DNA of 64,000 nucleotides, from assembly GCA_001792895.1 (NCBI GenBank), contig MARA01000061.1, positions 62,001 to 126,000 on the forward strand, written 5' to 3'. Below, piece by piece: positions 46,924-58,492 of the stretch; position 1 is the first letter of the stretch, and each line of letters opens with the position of its first letter. Under the pieces are notes generated by a model. The model did no database searches. It saw only the letters and a program-made list of their open reading frames with translations, and was not told the origin of the DNA. The translations under genes and the position numbers were made by a program. The stretch comes from Lentinus brumalis. Its lineage: Eukaryota > Basidiomycota > Agaricomycetes > Polyporales > Polyporaceae.

Positions 46924-48987
46924 ATGGCCTCCTCGTACGTCGTCGACAAGGCCTCCACCAGCTCCGCGGAGGGCGTGCCCCAGTTCCCCAAGCACGCAGC
47001 CAGCAGCTATGCCCTCGACGAGAAGCGTAGGGCTGCTCTGGCCGAAATCGACTCCGCAAAATTCTCGTGAGTACCCATCCTCGTATGCAGTCTGCGTGGG
47101 GCAAAGGATTGAGGACGGCTTATCTAGGTGGTTCCACGTGAAAGTCTGCATGGTCGCCGGTGTGGGCTTCTTCACCGATGCCTACGATATCTTCGCTATC
47201 AACATCGCGTCCACGATGCTTGGATATGTCTACGGTCACGGTGCGTCTATCCTTCACTCGTATCGCAGCCTCCGTGCTCATCCCCCTTGCAGGCGCACCG
47301 GGAGCCCAGAAGCTGAACACCAACCAGGACCTTGGTATCAAGGTTGCTACTCCTGTCGGTACCCTCATCGGTCAATTGCTCTTCGGCTGGCTTGCAGACA
47401 TCGTCGGTCGTAAGCGCATGTGTGAGTCCCATCTCTCCTCGCGCGCGTGAATCCAGTCTGATGAACCGTCTTACAGACGGCATCGAGTTGATGCTCATCA
47501 TCGTTGCAACCTTCGGCCAAGCCCTCTCCGGTCAAGGACATGCTGTCGGCATCATCGGCGTTCTCGTCGTCTGGCGATTCATCATGGGCGTCGGCATCGG
47601 GGGCGACTACCCTCTTTCCGCCGTCATCTCGTCAGAGTTCGCCTCGACACACATTCGTGGCCGTATGATGACTGCCGTGTTCGCCAACCAGGGATGGGGT
47701 CAATTTTGTGAGTCCGACGATATATATATATCGCGCACGAGCACTCATCCGGCCGTTTCCAGCTGCTGCTCTCGTCGCGTTCATTGTCGTCTCCGCCTAC
47801 AAGAGCCAGCTCCTCCACGACGACCCTGCCGTTCTCGCGCACGTCGACTTCATGTGGCGTATCCTCATCGGGCTCGGCTGCGTTCCTGGTGCGATCGCCC
47901 TCTACTTCCGTCTTACCATCCCGAGACGCCCCGTTTCACGATGGATGTCGAGCGCAACGTCAAGCAGGCCACCGAGGACGTCGAGAACTTCCTCACGACG
48001 GGTTCGTATTACGTCGACCCCGACGCGCCCATCGAGCGCGTCAAGGCTCCCAAGGCGTCCCGCAAGGACTTCGCTGCGTACTTCTCAAAGTGGCAGAACC
48101 TCAAGCTCCTCATCGGCACGTCGTACTCGTGGTTTGCGCTCGACATTGCCTTCTACGGTCTCGGCCTGAACAACTCCATCATCCTCACCGCGATCGGATT
48201 CGGCTCACCAGACCCCACGCTCAAGGGCACGGAGAAGGTGTACGCTAACCTGCGGAACATCACCATCGGAAACATGGTCATCTCCGTTGCTGGTCTCATC
48301 CCCGGCTACTGGGCGACGTTCCTGCTCATCGACCGGTGGGGCCGCAAGCCGATCCAGCTGATGGGCTTCACCATGCTCACCATCCTCTTCGTCACCATGG
48401 GTACGTGGATTCTGCGGACGTTCAAGCATGTAGTTCTCATAAATTTGCATTTTGGCAGGCTTTGCGTATGATAAGCTCACGGCAACCTCTGCGGGCACGA
48501 AGGCGTTCACCTTCCTCTACTGCCTCACGAACTTCTTCCAGAACTTTGGACCCAACACGACAACGTTCGTCGTTCCCGGTGAGGCGTTCCCGACGCGCTA
48601 CCGCTCCACCGCGCACGGTATCTCAGCGGCGAGCGGGAAGCTCGGCGCGATCGTCGCGCAGGTCGGCTTCGGTAAGCTCGTCAACATCGGCGGCACGAAC
48701 GCGTTCGTCAAGCACTTGTGAGTAGTCCGCGTCACTTTCTTGCGGTACGCTTCCTGACATGAAGCACGACAGGCTGGAGATCTTCGCTTTCTTCATGCTT
48801 ACCGGTATTTTCTCGACGCTCCTCATCAAGGAGACGAAGCTGCAGTCTCTCGAGGAGCTGTCGAACGAGAACCAGGACGGCTTCATCGCGGGTCAGTATA
48901 TCCCTCCTTCATCTTTGCGGGATAACTGATCTGATAGCATCTCGTCATACAGGTCCTGCAGGGAACGTTAGCGAAAGCAAAGCATAA
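46924..48987 (+). CDS. PHO84-type inorganic phosphate permease, copy 3, one-base frameshift
   Basis: Exons 46924-47066, 47128-47240, 47293-47421, 47477-47707, 47763-48400, 48459-48717, 48773-48891 and 48953-48987. All exons fit except the fifth, which is one base short. At 47921-47922 the codon for Pro in the conserved [10 protein letters not shown] has two C instead of three, shifting the frame. Upstream ([29 protein letters not shown]) and downstream ([47 protein letters not shown]) parts are fully conserved. With the base present the protein would be about 555 residues. Either a young pseudogene or a base-call error in a C run. The lack of any other lesion favours the error or a very recent loss. 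Confidence 0.9.
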
Positions 48988-49488
48988 GCCGCTGCTCTTT
49001 CTGTCCAGGCTCTCTTCGTGACGCGTTATCTATTCCTTGCATGCATATACCGCCACCTCCCCCGTCCGCACTCATATCCTCCTGGACCGTACTCTCCTCA
49101 TATTGCTACAGTACTCGCGTTGGGCGACGCTGTATACGTGATGTCGCTGGGTGTAATGGTACTATCATTATGCTCGGAAAATATGGGTTGCCCTCTGGCG
49201 ATAGTTTCGGTAGTCTCATGTCACTGGGCGTTTGTTGTATACTAGACTAGGTGCCCGTAGGTGCCAATAATCGTTCTTTGAAACCTGTGCGACTTTGTGT
49301 GAACGAGCCCGGCGCGTGTGGTTTGACGGCGGTGGTGCCGGATTAGGCAGGTGCTGTGGATCGTCGATTGCGTCCGCTAACTGTGTCTAGAAGCAGCGTC
49401 GTCGGGAGCCCCGCACGTCGCCCGCGACGTTCACTCGTCGGACCGCGGGGAGCATGACGCAATCGCGCTCTCGGACGGACTCGAGGAG
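48988..49488. other. Intergenic; may include upstream exon of next gene
   Basis: An open frame joins the next gene back to about 49391, just after a CTGTGTCTAG acceptor-like site, so an unseen first exon could lie here. Confidence 0.4.
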
Positions 49489-50007
49489 ATGGATGCGACG
49501 TTGTCCCAAACCACGACCCTGAACGTGAACTACCCGGAGTCGCATTGCCAGTCCGTTCTGATCACCTACTGTGAGTCGGTTTCCTGCTACCGCCAAGGAC
49601 CAAGTGTATCATCGTAGCGACTGACAGTGACTTGAAAAGATCCCGCATACAGGCACGGACAGACACCACCGTCAGACCCCACGATGCCGAAAGCAGAGCG
49701 CCTCCCGGACTCGTCGTTCTCCGAGCCCTCCGAGCCGTCCCAGTTACGCCCGGACGAGAAGCCCGCGGCGACGCTCCGCGGCGAGCAGGAGGAGAACCCG
49801 CAGCTCGTCGCGCACAGCAGGGGCAGGCAGGCCGGGGACGCGAAGGGTGCCAACGCCGGGTCCTCCCCGGGGCGCGCAGGTGGTGGTGCTGGAAAGGATC
49901 GCGACGAGGGGGGAGGCCGAGGAGGGAAGAGAGGCCCGCGCGAGGCGGATGAGGAGAAGCGGGCGGACGTCGCTGGGGGGTTCAACGTCGGTCGGTCGAA
50001 GCTCTAA
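49489..50007 (+). CDS. Hypothetical Gly/Arg-rich small protein
   Basis: Minimal model: 49489-49570 and 49640-50007, 149 residues, with a GTGAGT donor and a GAAAAG acceptor. The frame is open upstream to 49391, so the true start may be further left. No family recognised. The first exon (LNVNYPESHCQSVLITYY) looks folded. The rest is disordered, with a Gly-rich GGGAGKDRDEGGGRGGKRG and a terminal GGFNVGRSKL. Confidence 0.45.
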
Positions 50008-50330
50008 GGGGCGAGGACGTCGGCGGTCGTACCAGCTGAGCCTCTGAGATCTGAGAGTTTGAGAGTTTGAGAGACGGTAGACGATGGCTTGCAAGGGCGA
50101 TGTCGGACAAGTCGTGATCCGGAGTCATTGTACGTTATATTGTACCCGCAGAAAGCATTTAATCGAACCAGCACGGCGCGCACCTCATGACAGCGACGAG
50201 CAGACATACTTCAATTTCAGCCGATGGTACAGTAAGTACAGTAGTGACGCGGGGGACCTCGGACACCGCCTGTTAAGAACACAGCTAATCAGACGCCCTC
50301 AGCCACAACCGCGTTGTGGCACCGAACATC

Positions 50331-51173
50331 ATGGCGACGAACGCGTCGACCCAAGCAGGCAGCAAACGGTGGACGTATTTCCACTCGGCACTGCAGCTAG
50401 CAATACAAAGATCCGCGCACAAGTGGACGTGAGTCCTATGCGCCATTCGAACGCGTCGAAACGACCGGACTGATCGCCTTCTGCAGATATGAGGATTTTG
50501 CCGAATGTTTCTCGCTATGGTGCGATGAGCAGCCCGAGAACGCGGCCACGATCTTCAATTTGGTGTCCAGCCGTCTGGAGTCATCGATAACGGTGAGGTT
50601 CGTCGCTGCTGACGCGTCGTGCACGCGTGCTCATGCGGCAGTAGGAGAACTGCGAACAACTGTTCAAAAAGTACAACGTGAAAGAGAACCTCGACAACCT
50701 GCACGCCGTCGTCACCGCCGCCCGCGCCCGGAAGCAGGCCGGGTACGACGGCAAGGACGTGTGGCGGGAGGACCTGCAGCCCCGCGCGGCCGTCCGGGCG
50801 CGGACCATCCCTCTCCTCGAACAGGAGCGGGACCGTCTGCGGGCTGAATTAGCGCAGGTACGTTGACGCTTCGCTCTCGTCGATCTCCCGCGTCTGGCTG
50901 ACTGCTCGTGCACGCAGCTCACTGCGGAAAACTCGGGTCTGCAGTCGGAGATGGAGCGGAATGTGCGAGCCAAGGACGAGGCCGATCGCGACGCTGCACG
51001 ACTGCTTGACGTGCTGGACAAGGTGAGGGCGTCCCCCTGCTACCCGCTACCATGTGAGCTATCGCTGATGTGGATGATGCACGCAGGCTCTCGCAAAGTG
51101 GGACCGGATGCCGCTGGACAAGGTTGAACAGTGGACGTTGGGGGCCGCGGAGGAAGCCGGGAGCAGAGCTTAG
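50331..51173 (+). CDS. Kinetochore protein Nnf1 (PMF1 family)
   Basis: A subunit of the Mis12/MIND complex, which links centromeric chromatin to the microtubule-binding Ndc80 complex. Exons 50331-50428, 50487-50592, 50645-50857, 50918-51022 and 51087-51173 give 202 residues, the usual size. The family opening RWTYFHSALQLAIQRSAHKW, then YEDFAECFSLW and LESSITENCEQLFKKYNVKE, are visible. The second half is a coiled coil (LLEQERDRLRAELAQ, LQSEMERNVRAKDEAD). At exon 3 the acceptor after CAGTAG was chosen because the one before TAG would bring in a stop. Confidence 0.85.
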
Positions 51174-51894
51174 TGGAAGTCTGTACAACGGGGGGACGCA
51201 GGATGGGCCCGGGATCTTTGACTCCGTTCTGCCATGAGTACTGAGCTTGGGTGTTGTACGATTACATGTAACCATACGGCTCGAGGCCGCCGGCGGTGTA
51301 CACTAGTCACGATGGCGCGCGACTGAGTTGCGCTGGTCGCATAGCCTCTTGCAAGGTCCGGCGAGCACGTTCGTTTGTCAGATATCTCGGCCGGAAAAGG
51401 CTGCGGCGAATACTCTCTCGTAGACTGACAACCGTGTGCACCACTTCTGTGAGTGCGAGGGCCGTGCCGCATACCAGTGTACCGTGTGGCGCTACGTATC
51501 TATGGATGCATGGAATCGACCTCCGCATGTTCAAGGCCAGATGGCCCGCGATCTGCGCACACGACGTGGTCATGGGCCGCAGACCAGAGACAGCCCTGGG
51601 AGGCAGCTTGACAGCACCGACATGCGCGGGTTGGGCTCTGTGTCGTATATAGGAGATACTTACCTGCAGTAGAGTAATTGAAAGGCCCGGAAAGCGGCGT
51701 ACGCACACGCTAGTAGCGTTTTGACACACAGTCCACAGACGTCGCTCACGGGAGCCTGCCGACGACGCGGCGAGGCAACAAGGTTTGCGGCAGAAAACAG
51801 GCAATAAAACCACAAGATCCGCGAGCGCCACAAAAGGACCACGGAGGAACCTAGAGTTCCGCAGTAGATGGGGTAACGGCCACGCCATAGAGGG
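51174..51894. other. Intergenic, no gene recognised
   Basis: The 3' flanks of two convergent genes. A minus-strand open frame (51307-51888) shows no recognisable domain. Confidence 0.5.
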
Positions 51895-53337
51895 TTATGC
51901 CTCGGTGGCTTTGGGCTTCTTTTTCTGTGAAGAGAGTTAGCGGCCAGCAGATACGGAGGAGGTCAGGACGAAGCATAGCCGTCGCATAGACTCAGATAGC
52001 GGAGACACGTACATATGCAACAGCTTCGAAGTCGTACTTGATGCCAGCCTCCTCAAGCTTCCGCTTGCGCTGCTCCTGACGCTTCAGCAGCCGCGCTTCT
52101 GCCCTTGCCGTCTCCTCCACTGTCCGAGGCTAAGAAAGACCCGCGTGAGCTCGACTGTCAGCACGCCAGGTGATGCGACACGTACCTTGTTGTGGGCAAC
52201 TCTCACTACCCGGTCGCGGGGAACGGCCCGCCACTTCTTGTTCGACCCAACCCAGAGCTCCGGGTGTACCTGATCCTTGGGGATGACCTTGCAAGTGAGG
52301 ATGTGGCCCATGAGAAGGTAGTTGTCCATCGTCTCTGCAACGATTTTAGCGACGGAGGATGAGTCGAACTCAACGAAGCCGTAGTGCTTCGGCTTCCCGG
52401 TCTGATGATGGGTGGGTCAGCGTACTTGGTCTTGACTGCGAAATAAGAGGGATGGAATGCACCTTTTTGTTGCGCGACAGTCGTAGCCTCGTCACAGTCC
52501 CAAATTGCGAGAAGTACGCGCGCATCTGGTCCTCGTAGAATCCGTGAGGTATCCGTCCGAGGTAGATGACGCCTCGATCCTCAGTCTGCAGGAATAATAA
52601 GCATGAATGATAGCAGGGTGGTGTGGGCGGGAACGTACAGGTTTACGCTTGGCCTTCTCCAGCTTGCGCTTCACCGTCTCGTCGTCTCTCGCGATGGTCG
52701 GCAGCTTGCCGATGTCGATGCCAGGAATGTCATCCACCATCTCGTCCTCATCAGAGGAATCGTCGTCGTCCGACTCGAACCCGTAGAACTCGTCCTCCTC
52801 CTCCTTCTCCGACTGCTCCTCTGCTGCCTCTTCTGCCTCCTCCTCTGGCTGCGGTTGGGGCTCGGGGGCGGCCTTCGCCTTCCTCTTTTTCTTCTTGTCC
52901 CCCGTCTCAACCTTCTTCTCCTCGACTGCCGGGGCGGGCTCGGCGATGCTCGCACGCTTCTTCTTCGTCTCCTTCAGAGGTTGCGCACTCGTCTCCTGCT
53001 CTGCTGGCTCCGCCGCCTTCCTCTTCCGCTTCTTCTCGCCCGACACCTCCGTCTTCTCATCAGGCTTGGGCTGCTCGACAACGACCGCGCTTTCCTTCTT
53101 CTTCCTATCCTTCTTCGCGTCAGCCTTCACAGGCTCTGCGACCTCCTTCGCGCCATCTTCGGACTTCATCTTCGCCTTCTTGGGTTTGGAGGACGACGGG
53201 TCCGCAGGGGCGGCCGCAGGCTGCTGCTCGACAGTCTTTGCCTTCTTCGCCTTCACCGGAGCGTCCGCCTTGAGGTCCTGAGACTTCTTCTTGGCGAGTC
53301 TAGCAGGTTTTTCTGAGGTAGCAGTAGCCTTAGCCAT
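51895..53337 (-). CDS. Nucleolar RRM protein, Nop15/NIFK type
   Basis: A ribosome-biogenesis factor of the 60S pathway that binds pre-rRNA in the nucleolus. Exons 52639-53337, 52463-52585, 52186-52401, 52013-52129 and 51895-51924 give 394 residues. The first 230 residues are Lys/Ala/Glu-rich and disordered, with many KKKRK-type signals and an acidic [16 protein letters not shown]. One RRM follows: RNP2 in [17 protein letters not shown] and RNP1 in [10 protein letters not shown]. Then comes the Nop15/NIFK-specific [20 protein letters not shown] and a basic coiled tail. It is divergent from the Cdc16 gene with only 231 bp between the two ATGs, so they probably share a promoter. Confidence 0.88.
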
Positions 53338-53568
53338 AGTTGTGCGGGTGACAGAGTCGAGAATGAAGTGAGCCCAAATTTTGGGAAGCGCGATCGAACG
53401 TAGACGCCTGAAATGCAGCCACGTGGTCGAGTACACGGACGCGTTCGTGCGCGTTCAGCGAGCTGCTTCCTTGAACCACCACCTCCTCCGTCCTCGCTTC
53501 CCCGTCGCGCTCGACGACGCGTACGTCTTGCTGGCTGACGACAAGGGCGCGGTAAATAGCAAGAGAAT

Positions 53569-56259
53569 ATGGCAGCGACACCCCCATCGGGCTTCGCAAT
53601 CCCGCGAGCCCCGTCTCCGTCTGGGTCGCGTCCGCGCCACTCTTTGAACTCATCGTTCTCGTTCGGACCCCAGCCACTACTTAGCAGCCTGGCGGATACA
53701 ACTACCAGCGGGGTGTCGAACCACAAGTCCCTCTTTGACCCTAGTCGGTCGGTACTACAAACCTCTCCCGTCCGGTCCCCTCGGATATCACGAAGAACGA
53801 AGACGACGGGCAGCAGACACCCCCTCGCGAATGATACCACGGATGTTTTCCAGGATGATGCGGACGATGAGGGAGATGAGGATGCGCCCGAGTGGGGTGT
53901 CGTAGAGCGGATGCGGCTATGGAGGCACGATGCACTCATGCAGCATCTGTACGATTCTGCCTCCTTCTGGGGAGACAAAATCCTTAGTTGGACCAGTGAG
54001 TGGCTCGCGCGTTGCAGCTTCACATCAACTTACCACTTCCTCAGATGACCCAAATGACGCGTTCTGGTTGGCACAGACGTTCTTCCTCAAGCATGAGTAC
54101 TCGCGCGCCGAGAGGCTCCTCACGCGCCCGTTCCCCGCCCTCACACCACGCCCTCCAGCTGCCACCAATGGCGCGTTCCAACCGCCCTTTGCGCCTGCGT
54201 CAAACGCGAAGGGAAAGGGACGAGAGGTGCCGCCTCCATCCCCAGGAGGCGGCTCTTTGGGAGACACTCTCGCGCCAGGTGTGCAGCGTCTGCCTGTAGG
54301 CCCGGGTGAGATGATCGACGTCGCAATCCAGTTCGACGAAGGAGTGTCGCGCTTGGTGGATATGAGTGTTGCGTGCCGATACCTCGCCGCGCAGTGCCAG
54401 ATGCGGCAGGGCAAGTGGAATGACGCGCTCGAGATGCTTGGGGAGACGAACCCATTCCGCGGGGGAGCAGAGGCCGGGCTGGAACCTGATGGGGGAATCA
54501 AGGTGTGTTCTCTGTAACAGGCTCACGACAAGCGACGATGAACCGAACGCGCAGATCGAAGCATCCATGTGCAATCTCCGTGGCCTGCTGATGCTGAAGT
54601 TGAACCGTGGCGACCAAGCGAAGCACTGTTTCATGGAAGCTCTGGCTCTTGACGTCAGGTGCTATGAAGCATTCGAGCATCTCGTGAACGGAGAGATGAT
54701 GACGCCTGAAGAAGGTCCGTATACGCCCTCCATCCCAGTCGGGCGAGTGCTGACATTCGCTCCTACAGAGTGGCAGTTTGTGCAGGCACTTGCGTATCGC
54801 GAGCAAATACCGTCAGATGCTGAATTCGTGCGCCTCATCTATGTGTCGCGCTTGCGCAAGTACAAACACTCGGACGAACAAGCTCTCGTACGGAGGCAAC
54901 TGGTCGAAGACTACAACCTTGGCGACAACCCAGACGTACTATTCAGCTTCGCGGACGCCCTTTTCACTCAGTTACGCTGGGCGGATTGCTTCGCAGTGAC
55001 CTCTCGGTGGGTGTACTAGACTTCCACAGCATGTTTGCACCTGACGCGTTATACGCAAACCTGCAGGATACTCGGCCTTACCGACGTGCATAAGAACACG
55101 ATGCCACTACACATAGCGTGCATGTACCACCTCAAGCATCTTAACCCCAAACTCTTCCTACTGGCACATGAGCTTGTGGATAGGGAGCCCGAGAACGCGA
55201 TCAGCTGGTACGCGGTAGGGATCTGGTACATGTGTATCGGCAAGTACCAGGAAGCCCGAACGTACTTCAGGTACGTCCACTAGCCTTTCCTGTAATCGTC
55301 CTCGGTCATCTGACATCGTGTACTCAACTCACAGCAAAACATCTCTCATGGACCCGCGTTTCGCTCCGGCATGGATCGCCTTCGCGCACGCGTTCTCCTT
55401 CGAGGGCGAGCATGAACACGCAGTCACCGCGTACTCGACATGCGCGCGACTATACACGGGCTCGCACCTTCCGCTAATGTTCGTCGGGATGGAGCACATC
55501 ATCCTCATGAACCGGCAACAGGCCGAAGAGGCGCTGCTTGCGGCAAACCACATGTGCGAAGCGGACCCACTCCTGTTCAACGAGCGGGGAGTCATGGCGT
55601 TCATGAACGAAGAGTACGTGCCGTCGTCGGTGTAGCGCTGCGATTCGATGCACTGACTGATGTCGCGCCCGACAGCTACGAGACGGCGGCGAAGTTGTTC
55701 GAAGCTGCCATTGAACTCGCGCAAGTTGTTCAGACGTCTCAGTCAGCGTGGGTCCCGACGTTCCTCAACCTCGGCACCTCACTCAGAAGACTGAAGTGAG
55801 TAGCTCCCTGGTCATCGCCCTTTCTGCAATTGACGTCGTGTTCATCGCCGCAGCCGCTTGCCAGAGGCCAAAGCCGCATACCAGCGTGTCCTTGAGATCG
55901 ACTACCGGAACGTCGAAGCTCTATCGTTCATGGGCGTGACGCTGCACCTAATGGGTAACACCGAGGCCGCCATCGTCAAGTACCACGAGGTCAGCCACAT
56001 TGTGCCTGCTCGTTCCCCGCCCTTGCGCTGACAGAGATGCACACCCCAGGCTTTGAGCATACAACCGATCAACGGCTATGTCTTGGAGCTGCTCGACATG
56101 GCCCTCGAGGCAAGCGCAGATATGGGTCCGTTCGGCGCCAAGGGTCCTCCGGGCGGCGAGGAGAACTGGGAGAAGCAGATGCGCGAGCACCGGGACAAGG
56201 GCAAGGGCAAGCAGGTAGCGCAGGAGATGTCCTCAATTGAAGAGGACACGAGTATGTAG
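53569..56259 (+). CDS. Anaphase-promoting complex subunit Cdc16/Cut9 (APC6)
   Basis: A TPR scaffold subunit of the APC/C ubiquitin ligase that drives the metaphase-anaphase transition. Exons 53569-53995, 54045-54502, 54555-54714, 54769-55006, 55067-55270, 55335-55613, 55676-55795, 55854-55989 and 56050-56259 give 743 residues. After a disordered N-terminus (about 110 residues) come WRHDALMQHLYDSASFWGDK, NDAFWLAQTFFLKHEYSRAE and a run of TPRs. In these, the Cut9-type segments YHLKHLNPKLFLLAHELVD, WYAVGIWYMCIGKYQEAR, DPRFAPAWIAFAHAFSFEGE and NERGVMAFMNEDYETAA are clear. The protein ends in a charged tail. A Pro/Gly-rich linker interrupts the early TPRs. No defects seen. Confidence 0.93.
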
Positions 56260-56377
56260 TCTGCTCGTGTTGTGCGATGGTGCCATGTGTTGTCTTGTGC
56301 AGTATGTATGTGATGTGTACTCGTACTTACAGAAGATGCAGTCTGCAAGCGTCCCGCGACCTGGATGCGAGAATCAA

Positions 56378-57539
56378 CTATGCGTACTCAGCCTTCTTCA
56401 TGGTATCCCGCTCGTATCGTGGTGGCTCTTCGTCACTGAGCCATGGCCGGCTGCCGGCGTAGCCCCATGCGTATCCGAGGGCCTTCCCACTTATAGGTGG
56501 TGGCCTCCAGAACATTGCCTGGATGGCTGGTTCGTCCCGCGCCTTTCCCCTCCGTCGCTTCCGCTTGGCCGTCTCTTGGGGTTCCCGAGCGGTGACCGCT
56601 GGACAGCACGATGCTTTGTGTTCATGCGGTGACGGTTTGACCTCGATTTCTGGATGGATTTGTGCGACCCGAGGTGGTTTCGGAGGTGATTTGGGTCGCT
56701 CCAGGACGAGAAGGGGCACATTCGTGTCCGGAACTTGCGCTACCAACCGAAGTACCTTCTTATACGAAGTAGATGCGGACTACGCAACCATGAACATCAG
56801 ATGTGCAGTGTGAAGAAGGGATGAGACTCACGATACTCGGTTTTTTGGATTCCGCCACAACCCAAGCGAAGTCGACGGCAACCTCGCGCGCGCGGGCAGC
56901 TCTGCGCTCCGCCTCTGCTGCAGTATCCTCCGCCGCAGGGGCATATGAGCTACGCAACTCGAAGTGAGGCTTCGAATTGCTGGAAAGGATGTATACGTGG
57001 GATAAACGTACATTATCTTAGGCGGGGCCTTCGGTGCGAGGACGATAGGTTTCGGTTGCGACACGCCAGAGAGTAGTCGGAATGCTATGATGTATACCAT
57101 TGTTAGAGCGCAGGGAGGGGGGAGGGGGAGAACAAGGCAAGTAGGACGCACGGACGGCAACTTCCTCTGTGACCGCATCTTCCTGCTCTGTATCCTGCTG
57201 CCCATCCCCTTCAGCCTTCCTCCGCTTCTTCTTCTTCCTGGACGCGTCATTGTCCTCTACATGCGTTGGCGAGACTTCCTGAAAGGTCCTCTTTAGAATG
57301 TTCTCCAGCCGGGCGACGAGCTGCGCATGCTCGGGATCCTGGGTCTCGACGGGTAGTTGCTCTTCATCTTCGAGGTCGTCGTTTAGAGCGGCTCGAGAAA
57401 CAATTGTAGTTGACTTCAGGAGTAGAGATGGATTTGAGTATTTGGGGATCATAGTCGTTGTCAGTCGGTGTGCGCACGTTGAGTCGGTCGGGGATGTGAT
57501 CTGGATCTCAGATCTATGCAAGATCTCGACACTGGACAT
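56378..57539 (-). CDS. Hypothetical basic protein
   Basis: Exons 57152-57539, 57012-57084, 56832-56949 and 56378-56758 give 319 residues, with clean GT-AG borders and consistent phase. No family recognised. Seen: an N-terminal part with LVARLENILKRTFQ and a basic SRKKKKRRK; a middle part with PKPIVLAPKAPPKI, an Ala/Glu-rich helix AAEAERRAARAREVAVDFAW and a strand-like KVLRLVAQVPDTNVPLLVLE; and a C-terminal motif AMFWRPPPISGKALGYAWGY. The last motif looks constrained and may define a fungal family. It is convergent with Cdc16, 118 bp apart. Confidence 0.6.
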
Positions 57540-58492
57540 ATGTTAACGGGGTTAAGTTTTGTCCCCCGAGCTGTCTTCATCCTTTCGTATTACTATCATA
57601 TGCATCATTGAGACGCATCTAGTGCCTGCACGTTTACTTTGAGACTCTACGGATCGACCGTCACGCGGAATTTGTAGAGGAAAAATGACCCGCGAGACTC
57701 CCGAGCCCCCATGTAGGTGGTACCGAAGAGGACGTCTCGTGTTGACTTCAATGTGTCGCTGTGTGTGTGTGGATCGCGATGCCGGCCATCCAAAACGCTT
57801 CCAGTCGTCCCAATAATTTTAGGAGTGATATTATTTTTGGATCGACTGTACTTTGGATCGACCTGGTCGTTCGGTATTATAGAGGGGTGCTCCGTGCATC
57901 TCCCAGCTTCGACCGTCCCACTAATGTATTCTGGTCCTTTGCTAGTCTTTATTCGCCGCGATGCGCTTGTCTTCCGAGTATGTAGCCCCTTGCGTGAAGG
58001 AGTACTGCTCTGCGGCACAGGAAATGCTGCAAAAAAGTTTACTGGAGACTGGAGTTGCGCCGCAGTGGGCTAGGTGCTCAGCTCGTCAAGAGCACGAGTG
58101 GCATACAGCGTAGATCTGGTGAACGTGCGAGAGGCAAGAGCAGCGCGTTCGTGGACCGAGCATCGGAGAGAGCCAAACCGGGGAACACGCATGACGTCCG
58201 GGCGGCTCGCTTCCCGCGCGGCGCCCACGCCTCTCCTTCCCCCGCCTCCGAGCACCCTCAGCAACGGCCATCGCTCCCGCACGCCCCCCACCCAGGACCC
58301 CTACACACTCACGCCGCAGCCCCCTGCGCTCGCCTCCGTCTCGTGCTGCTCACCCCGCTGCGCCCCGACCCGACGGACCGCCCCTGCTGAGTTCTTTGTG
58401 CTGCAGCATCCTCCCGCAGCACGCGGTGACACCTATACGCACCTCATAGCATCACACCACCGCTGTCGACCCCCAGTAGCGTACTCATAGCC
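57540..58492. other. Divergent intergenic region
   Basis: Between the hypothetical gene and Maf1. It becomes very C-rich from 58200 to 58330 upstream of Maf1. No gene supported. Confidence 0.5.

Noticed and set aside
52603..53316. 237-codon plus-strand frame rich in Leu/Arg
   Set aside because: Antisense shadow of the Lys/Glu-rich N-terminus of the Nop15/NIFK gene.
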